Shown: positions 22,437 to 30,702 of the stretch, piece by piece | Layout: each line of letters starts with the position of its first letter | How positions within the stretch are numbered: position 1 is the stretch's first letter | Assembly: GCA_025201845.1 (NCBI GenBank) | Contig: MU603975.1 | Location: 62,611 to 126,610, forward strand | Direction of reading: 5' to 3' | Origin: Martensiomyces pterosporus | Taxonomy: Eukaryota; Kickxellomycota; Kickxellomycetes; Kickxellales; Kickxellaceae | DNA: 64,000 nt | Program-made: the position numbers and the translations under genes | Notes under the pieces: generated by a model | What the model saw: only the letters and a program-made list of their open reading frames with translations | Databases searched by the model: none | Told to the model about the DNA's origin: nothing

Positions 22437-23226
22437 ATGTCTCAGCAGGACAACGACGATTTGGTCCCCACCGAGACCGAGGGCTACAAGGTCGGAGAGA
22501 AGAAGACCTTGACTGAGTTCCAGACCCTCGACGCCAATGACGACTCCCTGAACAAATGGAAGGCCTCGCTGGGTCTTGGCCAGTCTGCAAGTACGTTGTT
22601 TTTCGCAAATTGACTTCATCTGCGTTGTCATCTGCACAGCAGTTGCACGCAGATTCGCGTCACACCCCATGCCCTGTGTCGACGGTGCACAGCAACAGCC
22701 ACAAGAACAACAGTGCAAACCCCCTGTGATGTGTGCTCAATGCCACTAAAATACCGCCGTTCTCTATGCGCGCTGCTTTGTGTGCTCTGTAGCTGCCGCC
22801 TTCCCTGACGACCCTCGCAAGGTTATCGTCAAGAGCCTTATCCTCAAGTCCGGCTCCAAGGTCATCGAGATGGACGTGTCCACTCCCCAGGCCATCGAGG
22901 CGCTGAAGAACAATGTCATTGTTATCAAGGAGGGTGTCACATACTCCTTCACGATCCAGTTCTGGATCCAGCACGAGGTTGTCTCTGGTCTCAAGTTCCT
23001 CCAGCGTGTCACGCGCAAGGGTATTCGCGTTGATAAGATGGAGGAGATGTGCGGAAGCTATGGCCCCAAGTCCGAGCCCCAGGGCAAGGAATTCCCCAGT
23101 GCCGAGGCTCCCTCCGGCATGCTTGCCCGTGGCAAGTACTCGGTTAAGAGCAAGTTCATTGACGACGACATGCATACGCACCTTGAGTGGGAATGGACTA
23201 TGGAGATTAAGAGGGACTGGGAGTAG
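22437..23226 (+). CDS. RDI1: Rho GDP-dissociation inhibitor
   Basis: Extracts prenylated Rho/Cdc42 GTPases from membranes. Exon 1 is 22437-22590 and exon 2 is 22793-23226 (202-bp intron, GTACGT...CTGTAG; the split codon gives Thr). Total 195 aa, the normal length. The N-terminal arm (residues 1-50, acidic then LNKWKASLGLG) is the helix that contacts the GTPase switch regions. Exon 2 is the immunoglobulin-like beta-sandwich that buries the prenyl group: DDPRKVIVKSLIL, GVTYSFTIQFWIQHEVVSGL, MCGSYGPK, ARGKYSVKSKFIDDD and ending LEWEWTMEIKRDW. All are family signatures. No oddities. Confidence 0.96.
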
Positions 23227-23709
23227 ACCAGTGCTGCCTCGCTGCCCTTCCTTGCCATGGCTCCTTTTTCCATCTTATCCCTTTTCTCTCTTCATGGTCT
23301 GGATTTGTCTGTGCCCGACCGCCTCATTTCTGGTTTTCTAACGCATGGCTCCCCTCTTTTTTCTATATCAACACATTTCAGCTCATACAACACGCTGTTG
23401 ACTGGCAGCAGTAGAGCACAGCTGCTGGGTGTGCCCAGGTGGCTGTGCTGGTAGCCGAGTGCGTGGGATACGTCCTGGTGTTGCCTGCTGTGACACCCTG
23501 TCATCTGTGCCTGCTCCGGAATTGTGCTGATTCCAAGATCAAGCGGCACAAGCCAAAAAAAAAAAAAAAAAAAACTGGTGCGTCAAATGGCATGCACAGC
23601 GTTTTCCTTGGCGATCTGGCTTCAGCCAGTTCCTCTCGCTGCCAACCTTTCTTTGTCCAAATTCAACAGCTGCCTGCTCTTTTTTTTCTCCTTAGTTCCT
23701 CTCGCTACA
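23227..23709 (+). other. RDI1 3' flank and LYAR-gene leader with an A20 tract
   Basis: Contains an uninterrupted A tract of about 20 (around 23554-23574) and a pyrimidine-rich stretch ending just before the next start codon. No ORF supported. Confidence 0.45.
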
Positions 23710-24375
23710 ATGGTCTCGTTTGTTTGTAACTACTGCCAGCAGACGCTGAAGAAGCCCAAGCTTGATCAGCACACCCAGCGCTGCCACTACGCCTCGTTCT
23801 CCTGCATCGATTGCGGCGTTGACTTTGCTGGCACATCCTACCGCCAGCACACCGCGTGTATATCTGAGGCCGAAAAGTACGAGGGGAAGTACTACAAGGG
23901 CAAAAATACCCCCGCAGCGTCAAAGAGCCCGAGCAGCAGCAGCACGCCCATGTCGACTGTTGACCAGCTAAAGAACAAGGCGCAGGAGATCCAGCAGAAC
24001 AGCGAGGCAGACACAAAGGCGGAATCGGACGAGAAGGCGGAAAGCAAGAAGCGCAAGCACGATGATCTGGAGAAAAGCGGAAAGAAGGAGTCTAAGAAGC
24101 AGAAGAAATCCGGCGAGAAGACGGAGAGTGCCTCATCCTGGGATGCCTGCAAGCTGCCGTCTGGCGCGACTGAGGCTCTTGTGTTGGCGATCACACACTT
24201 GTGCGAATCTGGCGGCATTGCCGATACGTCTTTCGGCGATTTGAAAAAGAAATGCATCAAGCTGGTTGCCAAGCACCCCAAGAGCAAGTTGTCGAAATCT
24301 GACCTCAAGTCCAAGTTCGAAAAGGCTGTTATTGATGCGCTGTCAAAGGGCCGGGTATCGCTGAGCAAGAATTAA
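23710..24375 (+). CDS. LYAR-type C2HC zinc-finger nucleolar protein
   Basis: LYAR-family protein, implicated in ribosome biogenesis and gene regulation. Starts at the ATG at 23710, 221 aa; the frame extends upstream but that part reads as leader. Residues 1-55 hold two tandem zinc knuckles: CNYCQQTLKKPKLDQHTQRC and SCIDCGVDFAGTSYRQHTAC, followed by SEAEKYEGKYYKG, a tight match to LYAR. The middle is a Lys/Glu/Ser-rich stretch with bipartite-NLS-like KKRKHDD and KKQKK. The C-terminal about 80 residues (LPSGATEALVLAITHLCESG, SKSDLKSKFEKAVIDAL) look like the small conserved helical domain found at the end of some homologues. AATAAA at 24414-24419. Confidence 0.88.
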   Translation: MVSFVCNYCQQTLKKPKLDQHTQRCHYASFSCIDCGVDFAGTSYRQHTACISEAEKYEGKYYKGKNTPAASKSPSSSSTPMSTVDQLKNKAQEIQQNSEADTKAESDEKAESKKRKHDDLEKSGKKESKKQKKSGEKTESASSWDACKLPSGATEALVLAITHLCESGGIADTSFGDLKKKCIKLVAKHPKSKLSKSDLKSKFEKAVIDALSKGRVSLSKN

Positions 24376-24413
24376 TTGGCGTGTCATGCGCGTGTTCTTG
24401 CGCAGCAGCTGGC

Positions 24414-24419
24414 AATAAA
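24414..24419 (+). terminator. AATAAA polyadenylation signal after the LYAR gene
   Basis: AATAAA 39 bp after the stop codon. Motif only. Confidence 0.45.
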
Positions 24420-24724
24420 CAGCATATTCAATTTGAATGTGTCGCGGATGTGGCGGGCACTGGCCAGCTTTGGGGGGTATATGGCGATGCTGAACAGCAT
24501 TTGGTATAATGCGTGCAGGCAACTATTCTGACCCAGCATCCTTTTTTATACTTTTTGCAAGTGGCACATTCGGAACATTACGTGGAGATGCGTGTGGGCA
24601 GCTTTTCCGTCGCTGGCAAGTGTGCAGACATGTAGCTAAGTCTCTCTGCTGAATTCGCTGCGCTTGTGGCTAGTTCCATTCACCAATACAACCACCACCC
24701 CACCCCCTCGTATATTAGCGACGG

Positions 24725-24982
24725 CTATTTGGTGCCAGCATTCGCCAATTCCTCAATATACTGTGCATATGTGAGCGGCCCAGAGTGGCCGCTGTGTGCC
24801 AGGCGTAGAGTGCCATTGTATAACTATGCGGGGTATCCTCAACATCACTGCATTTGCGGATACATATCTTCCATGAAGCACACTCCCCAAATTTCCTTTT
24901 TCTTCTTCTTATATCCAAAGTGGATGACATACAGGGCTGAGCGTTCCAACCAGCAGCACTTCCTATTTACACAGTAGTCCAT
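24725..24982 (-). CDS. Weak candidate: unidentified 65-aa two-exon ORF
   Basis: Not recognised. Reading 24982-24884, then 24823-24725 after removal of exactly 60 bp (donor GTGTGC, acceptor GCATAG), gives a continuous frame starting MDYCVNRKCCWLERSALY, with a KKKKKEIWG patch and ending in a natural-looking LTYAQYIEELANAGTK. Without splicing the same frame carries three stops inside those 60 bp. It may be a decayed gene fragment. Its start lies only 6 bp from the start of the divergent secreted-protein ORF at 24989, so both are unlikely to be real as drawn. Confidence 0.18.
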
Positions 24983-24988
24983 AAAGAA

Positions 24989-25414
24989 ATGGTGCGCTCT
25001 ATTATTCAGCTTGTGGTTTTGGCTGTGGCTGCTAGCGGAATGGCCATCGTCAGAAAGGAGTGCCTGCCATGTCCTACCACCGAAACCTGCAAGCCCGGTG
25101 AATGCTGGGTTCCAATACCTCCAACAAAGAACCTTGCAACCCAGCCTGGCCTACGCTAGACAGATAGTCTCCACTGCACCGCTTCCTTGCCCGATTCCTC
25201 TCCGCTATCGACATCGCCTCCTTTATACGAATGGCATTTTCGTAGTAGTATTTTCCTTGTCTGGCTAGTTTTCTTTGCAAACGATTCGAATAAATTGTTT
25301 TTTTCAGAACAACACAAGTGCAGTTACCATGCAAGGCTGAGCTACAGCAGTGGCACCATTGCTACGGCTACACCATCGACTTTGGGCGGCGCTTCAGGCT
25401 GCTGGGTGCCATAG
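24989..25414 (+). CDS. Small secreted Cys-rich protein, candidate 1 of cluster
   Basis: No family recognised. The ATG at 24989 opens a textbook signal peptide (MVRSIIQLVVLAVAASGMA), followed by RKECLPCPTTETC. Best model: exon 1 24989-25097, intron 25098-25307 (GTGAAT donor; acceptor with a strong T-rich tract, TTGTTTTTTTCAG), exon 2 25308-25414, giving 71 aa. The mature part then has C-x2-C-P-x4-C-x6-C and a Ser/Thr/Gly tail ending GCWVP. Alternative: unspliced, 56 aa, ending at 25159 with C-x2-C-P-x4-C-x4-C. The 3' end overlaps the opposite-strand ORF 25368-25715 by 47 bp. The Cys pattern is shared with the two neighbouring ORFs. Opy2-like membrane-anchor Cys domains are an alternative identity. 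Confidence 0.45.
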
Positions 25415-25715
25415 CAGGTGCAGCCGGCGTTGTACTGGATGGGGTGGTGGTGGTGGTCGGTGGAGGACCAAGCATGTCAGGGCATATAGTCATGCACCTG
25501 TACAGGCAAAACCCTCTTGGGCATTTGGGGCAAAAGTAATAGCAGCTGCTTGTGTTTTCGGATTTTGTTGCTGCAGTCGGTGAAGCTGCCTTAGTGCTTG
25601 CATGGCTAGACAGACTCCGCATAGAGGGCGTCCGAGCGTGCTGAGAGCTTCCTAGACATGAGTTTATTGCCAACAGCGCTGCTGCGAGCTGGATTATCGA
25701 GTAATGTAATTGCAT
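25368..25715 (-). CDS. Small secreted Cys-rich protein, candidate 2 of cluster
   Basis: Unspliced 115-aa ORF from the ATG at 25715; no family recognised. A signal peptide is visible (MQLHYSIIQLAAALLAINSC), then a Ser/Thr/Ala linker, then a compact Cys block SCYYFCPKCPRGFCLYRC followed by MTICPDM, containing C-x2-C-P-x3-C-x3-C. A Pro/Thr-rich linker (GPPPTTTTTPSSTTPAAPA) follows, as in many secreted fungal proteins, and the end is basic (KRRPKSM). The Cys block is the best-formed example of the motif shared with the ORFs at 24989 and 26116. Convergent and slightly overlapping with the former. Whether it is extracellular, wall-bound or an effector cannot be told. Confidence 0.5.
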   Translation of the reverse strand: MQLHYSIIQLAAALLAINSCLGSSQHARTPSMRSLSSHASTKAASPTAATKSENTSSCYYFCPKCPRGFCLYRCMTICPDMLGPPPTTTTTPSSTTPAAPAMAPSSLKRRPKSMV

Positions 25716-26115
25716 AGCTGATAAACTGCCAGTTCTTGAACATCGGTCGGTATACAGGAAAGAATGGTACCGTGTCTCTGCTACATCCTGCTACCTATAC
25801 GGCAAATGGCCATTTTTACGTGGCAGTAAGCTTAGGACTCGGCAGTACCGTCAATACACTTTAATACACGCCATACATATACACGCCACCACGATGTTTA
25901 CGTAGCAGCAATATCGAAAACAATAACAAAGTGCAGAATGCCAAGAATGCAGTGAGCACACAGTATATTTACAACTAAGCAGCAGGCACACGGGTAGATG
26001 CATATAAGCACGCAGACGGCATGGCAATATTTGTTTGTTTTCGACCAAATTGGCCGTTACTTCTTCGCTACGATTAACCTTCAGTCTCGCCTGCAGCCTG
26101 GAAAGTACATACGGA
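25716..26115. other. Gap between Cys-rich ORFs
   Basis: AT-richer spacer with no supported ORF. It would hold the promoters of the divergent ORFs at 25715 (minus) and 26116 (plus). Confidence 0.4.
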
Positions 26116-26433
26116 ATGCTGCTTAGCAAGACTTTTTGGAGTCCATATCTATGTGCTGCCTCACTCTGGCTCGCACGAGCCAGAGGAGGAGTGCTTGCAC
26201 AAGAAAGCGGCTGGGTGTGCGCAACAGCCACCAGCACTGTGCTCACGGACACGCACACATCTGACTGCATACACACCACGTACTTCATAACCTGCTACCC
26301 GAGCTCCACCGAAACATCCAGCGACAGCGGCAGTACATCTTCTACTCCTACGCCAACATCGACTTTTCCTGGGTGCGGAAGCACATGCCCGCCACACCAC
26401 GTGTGTCCCCTCTACTGCATACTCGACATGTAG
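26116..26433 (+). CDS. Small secreted Cys-rich protein, candidate 3 of cluster
   Basis: 105-aa ORF from the ATG at 26116; no family recognised. The N-terminus is a mediocre signal peptide (YLCAASLWLARARGGVLA), so a separate signal exon upstream is possible. The rest is convincing secreted fungal sequence: a Thr/Ser stretch with two Cys (SDCIHTTYFITCYPSS), a Ser/Thr/Pro linker (SGSTSSTPTPTSTFPG), and a terminal Cys block CGSTCPPHHVCPLYC, i.e. C-x3-C-P-x4-C-x3-C, two residues longer than the block in the ORF at 25368. Ends ILDM. Confidence 0.4.
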   Translation: MLLSKTFWSPYLCAASLWLARARGGVLAQESGWVCATATSTVLTDTHTSDCIHTTYFITCYPSSTETSSDSGSTSSTPTPTSTFPGCGSTCPPHHVCPLYCILDM

Positions 26434-28147
26434 CTGCTTTGTGTCTGACATCTAGCTGGCCATCTTAGCACTGCCAGCTGCATTTCTGTGCCTCGAAATA
26501 AACACGCTTGTTTGCTTGACACTGCGGGAATCAGGGGATGCGGTGTCTGGAGTGGGTATGTGATGTGCAGCAGCGGCAGATAGTGGGCTTGCTTGCTCAC
26601 GGCTCAGCCGCACTATTTGCGCTGGCATTGCGACTGCAGCAAGGAAAGCATGCTGCAAGGTGCACAGCAGGCGAAGGCTAGCGCGCACTATTTGCAGCAT
26701 GGTGGCGGTGTAGTGTTGTGAGCCTGTGCTACCCGGAGGACGCCTGGCATTAGGGCTCGCAGCACCTCCCCAATAATGTACATTTGTTGATTTTTCAATA
26801 GCCGCAAATCTCGCCTGCGATTGGCCGGGGGCGTGGGGGGAGAGGGAGTGGGTTTGTTGGCTGGCTGTGGGCAAAATGGCATTTGTTGTTGTTCCCGCCT
26901 TAAGGAAAACAAAAATCTGTGTTTATTGCTGCCCCTCGCCCGCTGATGACAATCGCATTATTGTTTGTTTTCGACCAGCTATTTGTACAGCAGCACGAAG
27001 CCTGCACCGCGACTCGGCTGCATCCACGCCCTCGAGCACTCAAGCAGCACCATTATTCGTGCTCCCCAAGCTGCCTGTGTAAGCGAGCCCCTTTTCTTTT
27101 CTTCTCTCTCCACTGCCGTTGGCTCTAGCGCCTTGTGGTTTTTTTTGCCCTCTAAACGCTTCTACCTTTTCCGCTCCTCTTATTTACTACCTCAAGCATT
27201 TGTGGTCTTTTGTTCTTCGTCGCCTCTGGAGCCAATTTGCTCTATCTCTATTGTTGTCTGCCTTCCACCATATCCATATTCTTTGTCTTTACACGCCTGC
27301 GGTCGCGCTTAGCATTCCGGTGCAACTAGACAGGCGCTGAAGGGAACCAGACAGCAGACAGCAGCGATAGCTCTCTGGCCCACACACACGCCATCGCTCC
27401 ACAACTAATACGAAAGCCACGCGGGAAGGAAGCCTTGACCCTATAGCCTTTCTTGTTTTTATCGGCTGCCGAGTCTAGAGCACAACGGGTTTCTTCTCGC
27501 TCTTGCCAAATTACTAGCACAAAGTAACAAGCAGCAGCATTTGCGTTGCTTGGGACAACCAGAGGCTGCTCCTTTTTCTTTACTCGTTTGTGGCAGCTTC
27601 GCAATCGCGCGTCCTTCATTTCATAGTAGGGCCTTCTGCCTGTGTGCGAGCAAGAGCTTGGATATTACCACCACGCCCTACTGCGCTCTTTTCTCTCTGC
27701 GCAGTTATTTTGCGTCCCTCTCCTATATCTAAATATTTCCGTGCGCACCCAAAGTAGTGGCAAGGAAGAAAAATAAGGGACGCAGAGCCTACTCGCAAAT
27801 AGTCAATATTGCCTATACTACTTTTTCTATCCTTCGCCTTGAGAACGCTGCCCCTCCTCAGCACGCCCGCCTCTCTCCTCTTTTCTCCCCCCCGCAATAT
27901 CTCCACACGTCATTTTTCCCTCTATTCGTCTTCTTGTTCACCATTTTTATTTTGTGCAACTCTACGCCCAGCCGAGGAGCAAAAGTGCTATCCGCACCTT
28001 CTGTTTGTTGTTCTCCCACTCCTGCTTTGCCAATCCACGTATCCTTTTCTGGCCACTATACGAACAGCGCGCGTTGAATGCCCTGCTGATACTGGCCTCT
28101 GACGACCGCTGAACACACAAACACATTCGCACGCAGACGCAGTCATA
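26434..28147 (+). promoter_or_regulatory. 1.7-kb forkhead-gene upstream region
   Basis: No coding sequence supported on either strand. Includes an inverted CCAAT box (ATTGG, 26820-26824) and long C/T-rich leader-like tracts between about 27080 and 28060. Long upstream regions like this are also seen before the other transcription-factor gene in the window. Confidence 0.45.
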
Positions 28148-30253
28148 ATGAGCAAAACAACAGATCCACTAAGCACGCCGAAACCTGTGTATCACAGCTT
28201 CGATAAAGAGTTTACCACTCCGTTAGCTCACGACCAGCAGCAGCAGCAACAACAACAACAACAACAGCAGCAGCAGCAACTTGGAAGCAGCCATTCAACG
28301 ATTGCACCAATGTCTGGGACCGCCGACTCCAGCATGAGCGACTCACAGGCCCCCGTGCAGGCATATGCCAAACTCGAAGGACCCGATTTCTGCTACTATG
28401 TGCGTACGCTGGAAGTGACGCTTGGCCGACATCCGTCCAACGAACACCACGATCCCGTGGACATCGACCTTGGCTCGAGCAAGGCTGTCTCCCGCCGCCA
28501 CGCAAAGATTTACTACAACTTTATGAGCCAGAGCTTTGAGCTCCAGGTCTTTGGAAAGAACGGGTGTCTGGTGGACGACGAATATTTCGAGAAGGGCCAG
28601 TCGGTCACCCTGCGACACAAAATGGTCATTCAGATTGGCGACACAGAGTTTGCCTTCTTGCTGCCAAAGGCCGCAATGCCTGCGGCTGGACCCAACCCTG
28701 TCATGTCCAGTACTGGAGCGCTGTCGTCTGCTGGCCCCATCAACCCACTCGACGTAGCGTCAGCAGACAGCACCCTGGTGCCCGCTGGTCAGAGCGCCAT
28801 GGTGCCGGGCCCGTCAATGGGAGCCCCTGCGCGCCATGACGCATATCCCATCAACGCAATCACGCCACAACGCCTCAACTTGTACTCTATGCCCGATAGC
28901 GCTGGTGGACGGGGCATGCGTCACCAGCAGATGTACCAGCCAAACGCGGACTACTCGGGTTCAGCGCGCTACAGCCCTAGTCTGCCGCCGGTTAGCTCGA
29001 TCTCCCGTGACCGCGAACCGCCCGCGCCGCTCTCGTTTGAGGATGTGCACGCACCAAATCAGCAAGCCGCCCCTGCCAGGGGCCATCACCCGTACGGCGG
29101 CAGTCGCGGCAACGGCGCAATGGCCGATGTTGGCGGTGCCATTATCAGAGACGACGGCTCCAGACTATACGACTCGGCGCCACAGCACCAGCAGACACTA
29201 CCGCAACCGCCGCCGCCGCAGCTGCAACTGCCGCGGCCGCAACCAGCATATATGCACCAGGCTGCTATGTCGCCGCACGGCGCCTCGAACGGTGGTGGCC
29301 AGCACACGGGATCTGGGCCGCATGGGCACTCAGAAATCCGGATACTCCCATCAACGGAAAAGCCCCAAGCGGCGCCGGACCAGCGCAAAGCAGACCTTAT
29401 GAAGCCAACATACTCGTACGCCTCGCTGATTGCACAGGCGATCAACTCGACATCGGAAAAGAAGATCACGCTCAACGGGATTTACACGTATATAATGTCC
29501 AACTACCCGTACTACAAGCACGCTCAGAACGGATGGCAGAACTCTATCAGGCACAACCTGTCGCTCAACAAGGCGTTTGTCAAGGTGCTGCGCGCGAGCA
29601 ATGAGCCTGGAAAGGGGTCGTACTGGGCAATCGACGATGCGTACAAGGGCCAGTTTTCGAACGGCGTGTATAAGCGCACGCGTCGGACGAAAAAGGCTAT
29701 GCAGCTGGAGCAGGAGCGCGAGCAGGAGAAGGAGCGACTGCGTGTAGTCGACGGCGAGGGACAGCACGGCACCAGGGAGTCGTCGAGGAGACGGCAAGCC
29801 CAACAGAATCCGTCGTTGTACCCTGCCTCTGGTGCTGTTGCTGCTGGTGGCGGTGGCAGCTTTGCTTCGAATACATCCGGCTCTCCGCCGCACGCATCAA
29901 GCAGCGGCAATAGCCGAGTGGCTGGCGGGAAGCGGTCTCAGCCCGAAGATGGCGATGACTACGACGATGACGAGGATCCTGCCGGCGGTGGGTGTCAGAG
30001 GTCCTCGGATCGCCGGCCAGCCAAGCGGTCCAGCGTGGGCACACTGTCTACTGGCGAAGAAACGGTTGACTATCTATCGTCTGCGCAAAGCAACAACGAG
30101 TCTAACCCAAACTCGCTCCCTGACAGCCCTCACCAGGAATCCAAGGATGGCGGCGGCCATGTAGCAGCCACAGCCAAGCCCGGATCTGGCCCTGCAAAAA
30201 AGCCGCAGCCGCAAGCCCTCACCAGGAATCCAAGGATGGCGGCGGCCATGTAG
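28148..30253 (+). CDS. FKH2: FHA-forkhead transcription factor (Fkh1/Fkh2/FOXK type), C-terminus altered by a duplication
   Basis: Likely regulator of G2/M or mating-type-related transcription, by analogy with yeast Fkh1/2. 701 aa as it stands. A CAG/CAA-encoded poly-Gln run lies at residues 30-44. An FHA phosphothreonine-binding domain spans about 80-175 ([31 protein letters not shown]). The forkhead winged helix is at about 417-515 ([43 protein letters not shown]). A basic coiled segment and Ser-rich tail follow. An exact 89-bp tandem duplication (30125-30302) shifts the frame, so the protein now ends at 30253 with [12 protein letters not shown]. With one copy removed the frame would run to a stop at 30426 with a Pro/Gln-rich tail (729 aa). 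Both DNA-binding and FHA domains are intact either way. The FKH1-versus-FKH2 assignment is uncertain. Confidence 0.88.
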   Translation: MSKTTDPLSTPKPVYHSFDKEFTTPLAHDQQQQQQQQQQQQQQQLGSSHSTIAPMSGTADSSMSDSQAPVQAYAKLEGPDFCYYVRTLEVTLGRHPSNEHHDPVDIDLGSSKAVSRRHAKIYYNFMSQSFELQVFGKNGCLVDDEYFEKGQSVTLRHKMVIQIGDTEFAFLLPKAAMPAAGPNPVMSSTGALSSAGPINPLDVASADSTLVPAGQSAMVPGPSMGAPARHDAYPINAITPQRLNLYSMPDSAGGRGMRHQQMYQPNADYSGSARYSPSLPPVSSISRDREPPAPLSFEDVHAPNQQAAPARGHHPYGGSRGNGAMADVGGAIIRDDGSRLYDSAPQHQQTLPQPPPPQLQLPRPQPAYMHQAAMSPHGASNGGGQHTGSGPHGHSEIRILPSTEKPQAAPDQRKADLMKPTYSYASLIAQAINSTSEKKITLNGIYTYIMSNYPYYKHAQNGWQNSIRHNLSLNKAFVKVLRASNEPGKGSYWAIDDAYKGQFSNGVYKRTRRTKKAMQLEQEREQEKERLRVVDGEGQHGTRESSRRRQAQQNPSLYPASGAVAAGGGGSFASNTSGSPPHASSSGNSRVAGGKRSQPEDGDDYDDDEDPAGGGCQRSSDRRPAKRSSVGTLSTGEETVDYLSSAQSNNESNPNSLPDSPHQESKDGGGHVAATAKPGSGPAKKPQPQALTRNPRMAAAM

Positions 30254-30302
30254 CAGCCACAGCCAAGCCCGGATCTGGCCCTGCAAAAAAGCCGCAGCCG
30301 CA
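30125..30302. repeat. 89-bp exact tandem duplication at the end of the forkhead gene
   Basis: Copy 1 is 30125-30213 and copy 2 is 30214-30302, identical. 89 is not a multiple of 3, so copy 2 is read in another frame and stops early. It is either a recent mutation or an assembly error. Confidence 0.95.
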
Positions 30303-30702
30303 GCCACAGCCACAGCCACAGCCGGCGGCGCCGTCCACATCTGGCTCCTACGCCCCGGCATCCACAACATTACCGTCGTCGTCTCGCCCATCCCAGCCAC
30401 GGCCGCAGCAGAGCGTGGCCAGATAGCTTCCTTTCCTGCGCACCTCCACGCTCCCCCGCCGGCACTCGCTGACAACAAAGAAGCCATGTCTACTATTACC
30501 ACACCTCTTCGTTCTCGTTTCGTCTTTTGTTCTCTACTAATATTATCTTAACCTTATTCTTATCCACATTTTACATAGCCGCTCCCTTTTTGCACGTGAA
30601 TATATATACAGCAACACACTCGCCACCGCGCTTCTGGCACTAGCAGACACAGGCACATTTATTGCAGCTACGAATGATCGCATGTCGCTCAAAGCGGGCT
30701 AT
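30254..30702. other. Convergent region between the forkhead gene and the cation ATPase
   Basis: The first part (to 30426) is the ancestral forkhead C-terminus left out of frame by the 89-bp duplication. The rest is AT-rich 3' flank. No other gene seen. Confidence 0.55.

Noticed and set aside
26161..26451. Minus-strand Cys/Arg ORF opposite the third Cys-rich ORF
   Set aside because: No hydrophobic leader and Arg-rich, as expected from reverse reading of the plus-strand gene.
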